NCBI GenBank assembly: GCA_012735335.1
Contig: JAAYHO010000232.1
Coordinates: forward strand, 1-11,518
Reading direction: 5' to 3'
From: Gammaproteobacteria bacterium
GTDB taxonomy: Bacteria; Pseudomonadota; Gammaproteobacteria; Pseudomonadales; Pseudomonadaceae
Length of the DNA stretch: 11,518 nt
The position numbers were made by a program, and so were the translations under genes. Below the pieces are notes generated by a model, which saw only the letters and a list, made by a program, of their open reading frames with translations, was not told the DNA's origin and did not search any database. Positions 1 through 6,776 of this stretch are shown piece after piece; the first letter of the stretch is position 1, and each line of letters opens with the position of its first letter.

Positions 1-117
1 TCGGCGAGCAGGCGCTCGCCAACCCCTGCTGGGTGTGTAGCGCGCCTGCGCTACGCCTGACGGCCTGGAACAACGCTGCTGCGCTGCCGGCAAGCAGGCG
101 CTCGCCAATCCCGGGGC
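1..117. repeat. REP-like palindrome cluster downstream of rlmM
   Basis: Three GC-rich palindromes sit side by side in non-coding DNA next to the rlmM stop codon. They are GGCGAGC-AGGC-GCTCGCC (3-20), GTAGCGC-GCCT-GCGCTAC (37-54) and GGCAAGC-AGGC-GCTCGCC (89-106, one mismatch in the stem). The first and third are direct repeats 86 bp apart and share the tail CCAA(C/T)CC. The same unit recurs inverted at 8071-8093. Each has 7-bp arms around a 4-nt loop, the typical form of Pseudomonas REP elements. As transcribed hairpins they could also protect or terminate the rlmM mRNA; that is inference. The cluster may continue to the left of the window. Confidence 0.75.
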
Positions 118-1194
118 CTACTGCACTTTATAGCTGCCAGCGTGCAGTATCTGAACGTGGCAGGTGACTTCTTCGCGGTCGGTGTAGAGTTGTTTGCAAG
201 CGATGTGGGCGCGGATGTTGGCGGCGTCGAGGGCGTCCTCGACGTGTTCCAGGCATTGCATGACTTCGCGGTAGCGCTGTTTCATCGGCAGTTTGAAGTT
301 GATGATGGCCTCCCGGCACCAGCCGCGGGTCAGCCAGCGGGCCAGCAGCGCGCTGCTGCGTGCGGGCTTATCGACGATGTCGCAGACCATCCACTGTACC
401 GGACGGGCCGGTTTGAACAGATAACCGTCGGTCTGGACGTGCTCGACCTGGCCGCTGTCCATCAGGCTGCGGGCCATGGGGCCGTTATCCACGGCGGTGA
501 CCTTCATGTGTCGGTTGACCAGTTGCCAGGTCCAGCCGCCGGGTGCGGCACCCAGGTCCACAGCGGTCATGCCCGGGGCCAGGCGGCTGTCCCATTCATC
601 CCGGGGGATGAAGTGATGCCAGGCTTCTTCCAGCTTGAGGGTCGAGCGGCTGGGCGCCTCCCGGGGGAATTTCAGCCGGGGTATGCCCATCGGCCAGGCT
701 GCGGCGTTGTCCGCCCAGGACCAGCCGACAAACAGCCGCTGACCGCTTTCGAAGAACACATGCAGGCGCGGTGCCTCGGTGTTCTTCGGACGTACGAAGC
801 GGGTCTTGGTCAGGGCGGTGTGCAGCGGCCGTTCCAGCTTCTTGGTCAGCGCGGCCAGCGCTTTGCCGTCGTTGGTGTCGGCGGTTTCCAGCCACAGCTG
901 GGAGGCAATCGGGCCAGCGGCGCAGGCGCTGATGATCGGTGAGATGCGGTCCTCGGCGGGTACGTCCAGCCAACTGCCCAGCGCCCACTGGCGGGCAAAG
1001 ATCAACTGGCGGAAGTCCAGTCTGCGCATCAAGCGTTCGGCATCTCCGGTCTCCGGGCAGACAAAGCGCACCACCGCAGCGCCATCCCGGGTGATCACGT
1101 AGCCGTTGATGCCGCGCTCTGCGGCCAGCGTCTGTATTTCCGCAGCTGCCTCGGCTTCAAACCCCGGACGGCAGTGCAACAACAACTCCTGCAT
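118..1194 (-). CDS. rlmM: 23S rRNA (cytidine-2498 2'-O) methyltransferase RlmM
   Basis: A 358-residue cytoplasmic enzyme that transfers a methyl group from S-adenosylmethionine to the ribose 2'-OH of C2498 in 23S rRNA, before the 50S subunit is complete. The N-terminal half (about 1-180) matches the THUMP-like RNA-binding part of RlmM, including the start MQELLLHCRPGFE. The C-terminal half is an RrmJ/FtsJ-like Rossmann methyltransferase with the SAM-binding loop DLGAAPGGW at 213-221, an acidic SAM residue in AVDNG (234-238), and likely catalytic Asp272 (VCDIVDKP) and Lys301 (NFKLPMK). Length fits the family (about 360). The ATG is preceded by an AGGGG ribosome site about 7 nt upstream. The gene is transcribed alone, divergently from metR, with a REPIN between them. 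Assignment is by family recognition and is secure. Confidence 0.95.
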   Translation of the reverse strand: MQELLLHCRPGFEAEAAAEIQTLAAERGINGYVITRDGAAVVRFVCPETGDAERLMRRLDFRQLIFARQWALGSWLDVPAEDRISPIISACAAGPIASQLWLETADTNDGKALAALTKKLERPLHTALTKTRFVRPKNTEAPRLHVFFESGQRLFVGWSWADNAAAWPMGIPRLKFPREAPSRSTLKLEEAWHHFIPRDEWDSRLAPGMTAVDLGAAPGGWTWQLVNRHMKVTAVDNGPMARSLMDSGQVEHVQTDGYLFKPARPVQWMVCDIVDKPARSSALLARWLTRGWCREAIINFKLPMKQRYREVMQCLEHVEDALDAANIRAHIACKQLYTDREEVTCHVQILHAGSYKVQ

Positions 1195-1273
1195 GATTCA
1201 CCCCTGCGCTGATAAGGTCGCTACTCTAACGCCAGCGCCCGGCTGACACCAGCAGCAGATGGAACTCCACTCC

Positions 1274-1365
1274 GGGAGGGACGAGCACCAGCTCGTCCAG
1301 CGGCCTGGCAGCAAGTGCGGTGTTATAGGCTGACTCCGCTCATCGAGCTGGTGCTCGACGTTCCC
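1274..1365 (+). repeat. REPIN 1 (two inverted REPs, 92 bp)
   Basis: The left REP has the hairpin GACGAGC-ACCA-GCTCGTC (1280-1297), the right REP has TCGAGC-TGGT-GCTCGA (1343-1358), and they lie in inverted orientation. Arms 1274-1303 and 1336-1365 match as inverted repeats in about 23 of 30 positions. The same 92-bp element occurs reverse-complemented at 7977-8068: the first 26 bases and last 32 bases are identical, while 24 bases in the middle are unrelated. This is the structure of REPINs, non-autonomous units known in Pseudomonas and thought to be moved by RAYT (TnpA_REP) enzymes. No RAYT gene is present here. The element sits between the divergent rlmM and metR starts. Confidence 0.85.
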
Positions 1366-1423
1366 AGGACGCAGCACGCTGTGTCGAGATGGAACCAGGT
1401 ACCCCATCACCTGAGCCTGGTTC

Positions 1424-1438
1424 ACCACTGAACGTGGT
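1424..1438. promoter_or_regulatory. Candidate regulator palindrome upstream of metR
   Basis: ACCAC-TGAAC-GTGGT is a perfect 5-bp inverted repeat with a 5-nt centre, 34 bp before the metR start. It overlaps a second palindrome, GTTCA-CCAC-TGAAC (1420-1433). LysR-type regulators commonly bind such interrupted palindromes at their own promoters. It does not fit the E. coli MetR consensus TGAA-N5-TTCA, so an autoregulatory role is only a guess. No convincing sigma70 promoter was found next to it. Confidence 0.3.
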
Positions 1439-1472
1439 AAACTTCGATCCTGTTCATATTAAGGTGACTGTC

Positions 1473-2396
1473 ATGCTCGAACTGCGCCATCTGCGAACCC
1501 TGGTCACTCTGCGGGAGGCTGACAGTCTGGTCGAGGCTTCCGAACGTCTGCACCTGACCCAGTCGGCCCTGTCGCATCAGCTCAAGGATCTTGAACAGCG
1601 TCTGGGTACCACGCTGTTTCTGCGCAAGACCCGTCCGGTGCAGTTCACCAGTGCCGGGCTGCGGCTGCTGCGACTGGCGGACAATCTGCTGCCCCAGGTG
1701 CGTCAGGCCGAGCGGGATCTGCAGCGGCTGGCCGGCGGCCAGGCCGGGCGTCTGCATATGGCGATCGAGTGTCACAGTTGCTTTCAGTGGCTGATGCCGA
1801 CCATCGATCAGTTCCGCAACCTCTGGCCGGAGGTGGAGGTGGATTTTGCCTCAGGGCATTTCTTTGCTCCCCTGCCCGCACTGGCCCGGGGTGAGCTGGA
1901 TCTGGTAATCACCTCGGACCCGCAGGAAATCAGCGGCCTGACCTATGTGCCGCTGTTTACCTATGAGGCGGTGCTGGCGATCAGCAACCAGCATCCGCTG
2001 GGCAGCCGCAGCTTCATCGAGCCGGCGGACCTGGCTGGTGAAACCCTGATCTGTTATCCGGTGGAGCGCGAGCGGCTGGACATCTTCAGTCGCTTTCTCG
2101 AGCCGGCCGGGGTCGAGCCGCTGGGGGTGCGTAACGCGGAGCTGACCATCATGATGATGCAGTTGGTCGCCTCCGGCCGCGGGGTGTGCTGCCTGCCCAA
2201 CTGGGCGATCACTGAATACCTGCAGCGGGGCTATGTCAGTGCCCGGCGGCTGGGTCGCGAGGGTCTGTTCGGTACCCTGTATGCGGCGGTGCGCGAGGAG
2301 ATGCTGGAGATGCCCTATATGCAGGATTTTCTGCTGACGGCCAAGGATATTTCCTTCGCTACCCTCGAAGGGGTGAGCGCCCGCGCCCAGGGTTGA
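1473..2396 (+). CDS. metR: LysR-family transcriptional regulator MetR
   Basis: A 307-residue DNA-binding regulator that in related bacteria activates methionine synthesis genes (metE, metH and others) with homocysteine as co-effector. The N-terminal winged helix-turn-helix is at about 1-60 (MLELRHLRTLVTLREADSL, then AS-RLHLTQSALSHQLKDLE). The effector-binding domain spans about 90-295. The segment AIECHSCFQWLMP (98-109) is characteristic of MetR. Start choice: an in-frame ATG lies at 1389, but the family start MLELRHL is at 1473, preceded by AAGGTGA (1461-1467) at proper spacing, and the extra 28 residues do not resemble a LysR protein. Length agrees with Pseudomonas MetR (about 305). No metE or metH target is in the window; the adjacent cutinase has no known methionine link. 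Confidence 0.92.
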   Translation: MLELRHLRTLVTLREADSLVEASERLHLTQSALSHQLKDLEQRLGTTLFLRKTRPVQFTSAGLRLLRLADNLLPQVRQAERDLQRLAGGQAGRLHMAIECHSCFQWLMPTIDQFRNLWPEVEVDFASGHFFAPLPALARGELDLVITSDPQEISGLTYVPLFTYEAVLAISNQHPLGSRSFIEPADLAGETLICYPVERERLDIFSRFLEPAGVEPLGVRNAELTIMMMQLVASGRGVCCLPNWAITEYLQRGYVSARRLGREGLFGTLYAAVREEMLEMPYMQDFLLTAKDISFATLEGVSARAQG

Positions 2397-2422
2397 TACT
2401 CAGGCCCGGCAGCGCACAGGCC

Positions 2423-2458
2423 CGTGCCAGACGCATCGAAGCGTCTCGGCATGGCACG
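2423..2458 (+). terminator. Possible hairpin terminator after metR
   Basis: CGTGCC (2423-2428) and AGACGC (2429-2434), then loop ATCGAA, GCGTCT (2441-2446) and, after a 6-nt bulge, GGCACG (2453-2458). This makes a two-part stem 26 bp after the metR stop. There is no run of T after it (GTTGACAG follows), so intrinsic termination is uncertain; it may be only an mRNA 3' end stabiliser. Confidence 0.35.
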
Positions 2459-2640
2459 TTGACAGCATTTGATACGTTATTGCGCTGACGACCCTGCGCC
2501 AAACCTGTCTCAAAACTCACCCGTAAAGGCGAGTGTCTTTATCGCAATCTGGATTCAGGATCTGTCTCGATCCGGGCGTTGTAGCAGGGTTCGCTGCCCG
2601 CGACCATCCCTACAAAACCAATAAAAAGAGAGATCCACAG

Positions 2641-3510
2641 ATGAAAGCACCTGTTCTCAAACTGTCCAGTCTGGCGCTGGGCATGCTGTTGTCCGCTGGC
2701 GCCCTGGCAACCAACCCCGGCACTCCCGATCCAGGCCCGAATCCGGACCCCGGCACTGGCTTCCCGTCGGTGTCCAACTTTGCTTCCAGCGGCTCATTCT
2801 CGGTCACCAACAGCAACGTCAACAGCACCTGTACCGTGTATCGCCCACGCACCCTGGGCCAGAATGGTCTGCGCCACCCGATCATCCTCTGGGGTAACGG
2901 CACCGGTGGCTCGCCGAGCACCTACAGAGGTCTGCTGGAGCACTGGGCTAGCCATGGCTTCGTGGTAGCTGCTGCGCGCACCTCCAACGCCGGCAGCGGC
3001 GATGAGATGATTTCCTGTCTCAACTATCTGGTGACCGAGAATGGTCGCAGCAGCGGTACCTTCGCCGGCAAGCTGAACGTCAACCGGGTGGCTACTGCCG
3101 GGCACTCGCAGGGCGGCGGCGGCAGTATCATGGCTGGCCAGGACAGCCGGGTGACGGTATCCGCGCCGTTCCAGCCGTATACCCTGGGGCTGGGCCACCG
3201 CGCCTCCTCCCAGCGCAACCAGAGCGGTCCGATGTTCCTGATGACCGGTGGCAGCGATACCATTGCCGCGCCGGGCCTGAACGCCCGTCCGGTGTTCAAC
3301 AATGCCAACGTGCCGGTGTTCTGGGGTGAGCTGCGCGGTGCCGGGCACTTCGAGCCGGTGGGCAATGCCGGTGGCTATCGCGGGCCCTCCACTGCCTGGC
3401 TGCGTTACCACCTGATGGACGACCAGAACGCCGAGAGCACCTTCTACGGCAGCCGTTGCGGCCTGTGTACCGACCGCAACTGGACCGTGGAGCGCAAGGG
3501 CATCAACTGA
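2641..3510 (+). CDS. Secreted cutinase / polyester hydrolase (P. mendocina cutinase type)
   Basis: A 289-residue alpha/beta hydrolase, predicted to be exported and to cleave ester bonds in cutin, short-chain triglycerides and possibly synthetic polyesters. Residues 1-23 are a Sec signal peptide (KAPVLKL, a hydrophobic core, cleavage after ALA23). A Pro/Gly/Asp-rich stretch follows (about 24-40), then the hydrolase domain. GNGTG (85-89) is the likely oxyanion-hole loop. The triad is Ser156 (GHSQGGGG), Asp206 (GGSDT) and His236 (GAGHFEP); minus 30 this gives 126/176/206, the triad I recall for the P. mendocina cutinase, and many segments match that protein as I remember it (ILWGNGTG, HWASHGFVVAAA, GSIMAGQD, YTLGLGH, STAW). 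Four cysteines (64, 126, 273, 276) may form two disulfides. Start chosen at 2641 for the signal peptide and the AAGAGAGA upstream; an in-frame codon at 2533 would bury the signal. The 244 bp before it hold no clear promoter. Action on plastics is inference. Confidence 0.93.
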   Translation: MKAPVLKLSSLALGMLLSAGALATNPGTPDPGPNPDPGTGFPSVSNFASSGSFSVTNSNVNSTCTVYRPRTLGQNGLRHPIILWGNGTGGSPSTYRGLLEHWASHGFVVAAARTSNAGSGDEMISCLNYLVTENGRSSGTFAGKLNVNRVATAGHSQGGGGSIMAGQDSRVTVSAPFQPYTLGLGHRASSQRNQSGPMFLMTGGSDTIAAPGLNARPVFNNANVPVFWGELRGAGHFEPVGNAGGYRGPSTAWLRYHLMDDQNAESTFYGSRCGLCTDRNWTVERKGIN

Positions 3511-3532
3511 TCGCCTGCTGTCTGTCCTGAGG

Positions 3533-3563
3533 GGCCGGCCATCACCAGATGGCCGGCCTTTCT
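3533..3563 (+). terminator. Strong intrinsic terminator of the cutinase gene
   Basis: GGCCGGCCATC (3533-3543), loop ACCA, GATGGCCGGCC (3548-3558), then TTTCT. An 11-bp perfect stem with a short T tract, 22 bp after the cutinase stop, shows that the gene is a single-gene transcription unit. Confidence 0.88.
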
Positions 3564-3629
3564 GCGTTCTGGCCTTCTGCCTCTGCCGTTTCGCTGTTGT
3601 TGTTTTTGACTCGACAGCGCAAGTGCCTT

Positions 3630-3643
3630 ACTGACCGTTCAGT
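3630..3643. promoter_or_regulatory. Candidate TetR-family operator
   Basis: ACTGA-CCGT-TCAGT is a 14-bp inverted repeat with perfect 5-bp arms, about 92 bp before the TetR-family gene. Many TetR-family repressors bind short palindromes of this kind (ACTGACCG-type sequences are common) and control their own promoters. A further half-site TCAGT occurs at 3705-3709, overlapping a possible -10 (TATAAA, 3709-3714). No comparable palindrome is visible in front of the cutinase. Confidence 0.45.
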
Positions 3644-3735
3644 CCAGTTTTTTACGATCATGCACGGGACACTTTCAACCTCGGTATCATTTAGCTACCA
3701 TGTGTCAGTATAAATACAGGACCTGAAGGTTTTTC

Positions 3736-4362
3736 ATGATGAGTACGCAACCTACCCCCCTGGCCATGGCCTTGTCACAACGCCAGGCTGATGAGCGGGC
3801 AACCCCTCTTACCGCATTTCGCATGGCGCGCCGCTGGTGGCTGGAAGGACGTCGGCTGAACCTGTCACAGCTTGCTGAGGAGCTGGGCATCGGCCGTGCC
3901 ACACTGATGCGCTGGGTGGGTAACAAGGATCTGCTGATGGGCGAGATCCTCTGGTCACTGTACAAGGGCATCTACGATCAGGTAATCGAGCAGGCTCGGA
4001 TAGACCACCCGAAGCGGGGCATCGATTTTCTCGGGCAGATCTATCATGAGGTCAATCTGGCTCTGATCAACGCCAGACCCATGCATGATTTTCTCGCTGC
4101 CGAGCCACAGTGGGGCCTGCAGCTGCTGACCTCCAATGTATCCGGGCTGCAGAAGCGGCTGATCGATGAGTGGGAGGCACTGTTCAAGGAAGAGATCAAC
4201 GCCGGGCGTATCAATCCGGAGATGGATGCCAGCAGTCTGGCCTACTACATCATCCGCATCGGCGAAGGTGCCATCTATTGCGATCTGATCTGTGGTCGCA
4301 CCCCTGAACCGGAACGGGCTGCCCAGGCCTTCCGCCTGCTGGTCAACGGCCACAGCCGCTGA
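3736..4362 (+). CDS. TetR-family transcriptional regulator, QsdR-like
   Basis: A 208-residue predicted repressor. The DNA-binding domain lies at about 22-70, with the helix-turn-helix LSQLAEELGIGRATLMRWVGN (43-63) followed by KDLLMGEILW. The opening ERATPLTAFRMARRWWLEG and the W-V-G-N-K-D-LL-GEILW pattern resemble the QsdR group of TetR regulators, whose C-terminal ligand domain differs from the common TetR_C types. The ligand cannot be told from sequence. Start: two adjacent ATGs (3736, 3739); GAAGG at 3725-3729 supports the first. The gene follows the cutinase in the same direction but is separated by a strong terminator and 225 bp, so it has its own promoter. Control of the cutinase, itself, or distant genes are all open; the operator at 3630 favours autoregulation. 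Confidence 0.82.
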   Translation: MMSTQPTPLAMALSQRQADERATPLTAFRMARRWWLEGRRLNLSQLAEELGIGRATLMRWVGNKDLLMGEILWSLYKGIYDQVIEQARIDHPKRGIDFLGQIYHEVNLALINARPMHDFLAAEPQWGLQLLTSNVSGLQKRLIDEWEALFKEEINAGRINPEMDASSLAYYIIRIGEGAIYCDLICGRTPEPERAAQAFRLLVNGHSR

Positions 4363-4366
4363 ACCC

Positions 4367-4381
4367 CGGCCGGTCAGGCCG
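4367..4381. other. Small hairpin in the convergent gap
   Basis: The 19-bp space between the TetR-type gene and the oppositely oriented kinase gene contains CGGCC-GGTCA-GGCCG. It could slow or end transcription from both sides, but the stem is only 5 bp and lacks T tracts, so it is weak. Confidence 0.25.
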
Positions 4382-5977
4382 CTAGCGACGCCGCAGCGGC
4401 CATTCGATGATAAAGCAGGCTCCGCCCAGAGCCTGCGATCCCTCCGCCCGCGCGCGACCGCCGTGCCAGAACATTACCCGGCGGACAATCGACAGCCCCA
4501 GACCATAGCCGCCCGAGGCCCGGGTGCGGCTGGCGTCCATGCGCATGAAGGGGCTGAAGATCTTGTCCCGGTAGGCTTCAGGGATGCCGGGGCCATCATC
4601 CTCCACTGACACCCGGCACATGCCATGCTGGATGCGGGTGGTCACCCGCACCCGTGTGCTGGCGTAACGCATGGCATTTCTGATCAGGTTGGTCAGCGCT
4701 CGCTGCAGATAGCGGGGTTCGGCATCGATATGGCGACCCAGCCCCCAGGAATTATCCACGTGCTCCAGCTGTAGAGCCGAGTTCAGTGGTGCCAGTTCGC
4801 TGATGACCTGCTCGACCATGCGCGGTACGTTGGTGCCCTGCATGGTTATGGAGGGGGCACCATGCTCCAGCCGGGCGTAGGTGAGGATTTCATCGACCAG
4901 CCGATCCAGCTCGCTGAGGTCGCCGTCCATGCCGCAGATGAAGCGCTGGCGGTCTTCCGGCTGCTCCGCGGTTTCCAGCATCTCCAGACCGAACCGCAGC
5001 CGCGCCACCGGGGTACGCAACTCATGGGAGACGGCCCCCAGAGTCTCGCGCTGGATGCGCATGAGCCGTTGCAGATGCTCGGCCATTTCGTTGAAGGCCC
5101 GGGCCAGGCGACCTATCGAGTCGGGGCTGTCCATCTCCACCCGGTAATCCAGGTTGCCGTTACTGATATTCACTGCGGCATTTTCCAGGATCATCAGCCG
5201 CTCCTCCAGCTGGCGCACCAGCAGGTAGATGAACAGGCCGATCAACACCAGCCCCAGCAGGCCCATGATCAGCAGCAGTTGCGGCGGGTACAGGCTCATC
5301 TGGTACAGCGGGCCCAGTTGCAGAATCCAGTCGGTGCCGGGGATCTTCAGGTACAGCAGAATGGACTTGCCGTCCGGCCCCAGCGCCATCACCGTATCGC
5401 TTTCATCCAGCCGCCGCAGCTGGTCCTGATCCAGCGAGGATTCGCGTACCCGAATCAGTTGCAGTGAATAGCCGAAGCCCTTTTCCCGACGCAGTTGCTG
5501 CAGGCGCAAGGGCATGTCCGATTCGAGGTGGCGCACCAGTTCGTCGGATATCAGAAACAAGGTGGCCCGGCCCAGCTGTTCGGAAACCTGCTGGATATCC
5601 GCGACCAGCACCGTTTCTTCGGCCTGTTCCACCAGGGCCATGACCCGTACGTCCTGGTTGCTGGTCGGCCGCACCAGCACGCTGCCCTGCAGCAGCTTCG
5701 ACCAGCTCTTGGCGTCCAGCTGCAGATCCGGCAACGTATGCACTTCCAGAGGCACGCCGAGCAGGCGCTGCCAGACATTCATGATCTGGCGGCGCTCGGA
5801 GGAGTCCATGGGCTCGAGGTTGTCGGCCATCAGGCGGAAGGTGCCGCTGGCCATGCGCTCACGGTAGTCCTCGGCGCGTATGCCGTTGATCTGCTGGATA
5901 CCCAGCAAGGCCAGCAGCAGCACAGCGACCAGCACCAACAGCATGCCGCCATAGATGCGCAGGAAGATCGAGTTCAC
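4382..5977 (-). CDS. rstB: Sensor histidine kinase, RstB-like
   Basis: A 531-residue inner-membrane kinase that should autophosphorylate and pass phosphate to the regulator encoded just upstream. Order: TM1 about 12-27; a large periplasmic region about 28-230; TM2 about 233-253; HAMP about 254-306; DHp domain with phospho-acceptor His318 (AVSHELRTP); ATPase with N box LTNLIRNAMRY (428-438), DDGPGI (460-465) and GGYGLGL (489-495). The catalytic end (VEDDGPGIP, FMRMDASRTRASGGYGLGLSIV) closely resembles RstB. The periplasmic part is about 200 residues, so the protein is about 100 longer than E. coli RstB (about 433), and the signal may differ. Start is GTG at 5977-5975, overlapping the regulator's TGA by 4 nt, which implies translational coupling. 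All catalytic motifs are intact. The RstB name reflects similarity only. Confidence 0.85.
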   Translation of the reverse strand: MNSIFLRIYGGMLLVLVAVLLLALLGIQQINGIRAEDYRERMASGTFRLMADNLEPMDSSERRQIMNVWQRLLGVPLEVHTLPDLQLDAKSWSKLLQGSVLVRPTSNQDVRVMALVEQAEETVLVADIQQVSEQLGRATLFLISDELVRHLESDMPLRLQQLRREKGFGYSLQLIRVRESSLDQDQLRRLDESDTVMALGPDGKSILLYLKIPGTDWILQLGPLYQMSLYPPQLLLIMGLLGLVLIGLFIYLLVRQLEERLMILENAAVNISNGNLDYRVEMDSPDSIGRLARAFNEMAEHLQRLMRIQRETLGAVSHELRTPVARLRFGLEMLETAEQPEDRQRFICGMDGDLSELDRLVDEILTYARLEHGAPSITMQGTNVPRMVEQVISELAPLNSALQLEHVDNSWGLGRHIDAEPRYLQRALTNLIRNAMRYASTRVRVTTRIQHGMCRVSVEDDGPGIPEAYRDKIFSPFMRMDASRTRASGGYGLGLSIVRRVMFWHGGRARAEGSQALGGACFIIEWPLRRR

Positions 5978-6690
5978 TGGCTGTCAGGCTCCGGCGCCAC
6001 GAACAGGTAACCCTTGCTGCGTACTGTCTTGATCAGCCGCGGCATGTCCGGGTCGTCGCCGATCTTCGGGCGGATGCGCGAGATACGCACGTCAACGGAA
6101 CGGTCCTGGCCGTCATACTCGATGCCACGCAGGGCGACGAAGGTTTCCTCACGGCTGAGGATGCGTCCGGCATTGCTGGCCAGCAACCAGAGCAGATCGA
6201 ACTCGGCGCCGGTCAGGTCGATCAGTTGTTCGTTCAGCCAGGCTTCGCGGCGGGTCTGATCGATCACCAGTGCACCGAAGGACAGTCGTGTGGGGCTGGG
6301 CTCGGGATTCTCTGCCTCGACCCGGCGCAACAGGGCGCGGATGCGTGCCAGCAGCACCTGCGGCCGTACCGGTTTGTTGACGAAGTCGTCGGCGCCCAGC
6401 TCCAGGCCCTTGATATGGTCCTGGTCATCGCTGCGGGCGGTGAGCATCAGTATGGGTCGGGTATAGCCTCGTTCGCGCAGGCGGCGGCAGACCGAGAGAC
6501 CGTCCAGCCCGGGCAGCATGAGGTCGAGCACGACCAGTGCGGGGGGATTGGCCATGATGAGCTCCACGGCCTTGCTGCCATCATCTATCAGTTCGACGAC
6601 CAGCCCCTGTGACTCCAGGAACTCGCCGATCAATGCCGCCAGTTTGGCGTCATCTTCCACAATGATTATTCGTTCTTTCTCTGCGTGCAT
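5974..6690 (-). CDS. rstA: OmpR/PhoB-family response regulator, RstA-like
   Basis: A 238-residue DNA-binding response regulator, first gene of a two-gene operon with the kinase. The receiver domain covers about 6-122: acidic pocket D13-D14, phospho-acceptor Asp56 (VVLDLMLPG), Thr84 (LMLTAR) and Lys106 (NKP). The C-terminal winged helix is at about 134-232, with LTGAEFDLLWLL, the segment LRGIEYDGQDRSVDVRISR (188-206) and KTVRSKGYLF. The YDG-DRSVDV-ISR-R signature and the similar ending are shared with E. coli RstA. ATG at 6690 is preceded by AGGG about 8 nt upstream. In enterobacteria RstA acts in acid and envelope stress; its target genes in pseudomonads cannot be read here. Confidence 0.87.
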   Translation of the reverse strand: MHAEKERIIIVEDDAKLAALIGEFLESQGLVVELIDDGSKAVELIMANPPALVVLDLMLPGLDGLSVCRRLRERGYTRPILMLTARSDDQDHIKGLELGADDFVNKPVRPQVLLARIRALLRRVEAENPEPSPTRLSFGALVIDQTRREAWLNEQLIDLTGAEFDLLWLLASNAGRILSREETFVALRGIEYDGQDRSVDVRISRIRPKIGDDPDMPRLIKTVRSKGYLFVAPEPDSQ

Positions 6691-6726
6691 TCCGTTACCC
6701 TGGTTTACCGCCGGATGTGTCCGCAG

Positions 6727-6757
6727 ATTGTATCACTCACAAAGAAAAGGCCGACAA
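6727..6757 (-). promoter_or_regulatory. Candidate promoter of the rstAB-like operon
   Basis: Reading the minus strand: TTGTCG (6757-6752, 4/6 to a -35), a 19-bp spacer, then TACAAT (6732-6727, 5/6 to a -10), 36 bp before the ATG. The good -10 supports it; the long spacer weakens it. The -35 lies inside the terminator hairpin of the preceding stress-protein gene. Confidence 0.4.
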
Positions 6758-6770
6758 ATGGTCGGCCTTT
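6746..6770 (-). terminator. Intrinsic terminator of the universal stress protein gene
   Basis: On the minus strand, AAAGGCCGAC (6770-6761), loop CATTT, GTCGGCCTTT (6755-6746), followed by TCTTTG. A 10-bp perfect stem with a T-rich tail, starting 6 bp after the stress-protein stop. It ends that transcript before the rstAB-like operon. Confidence 0.88.
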
Positions 6771-6776
6771 CGATGC

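Noticed and set aside
1..117. CRISPR-like array
   Set aside because: The repeats are short palindromes with irregular spacing and sequence, typical of REPs; there are no uniform spacers or cas genes.
1389..1472. N-terminal extension of MetR
   Set aside because: Family members start at the codon at 1473, which has a good ribosome site; the extension is Pro-rich and overlaps the palindromes upstream.
2459..2487. TTGACA (2459-2464) as -35 of a cutinase promoter
   Set aside because: At 16-18 bp downstream there is only GC-rich sequence (GCGCTG) with no -10, so the match alone is not enough.
3686..3714. Sigma70 promoter ending in TATAAA for the TetR-type gene
   Set aside because: The hexamer 17 bp upstream (ATCATT) is a poor -35, so I do not list it as a promoter.
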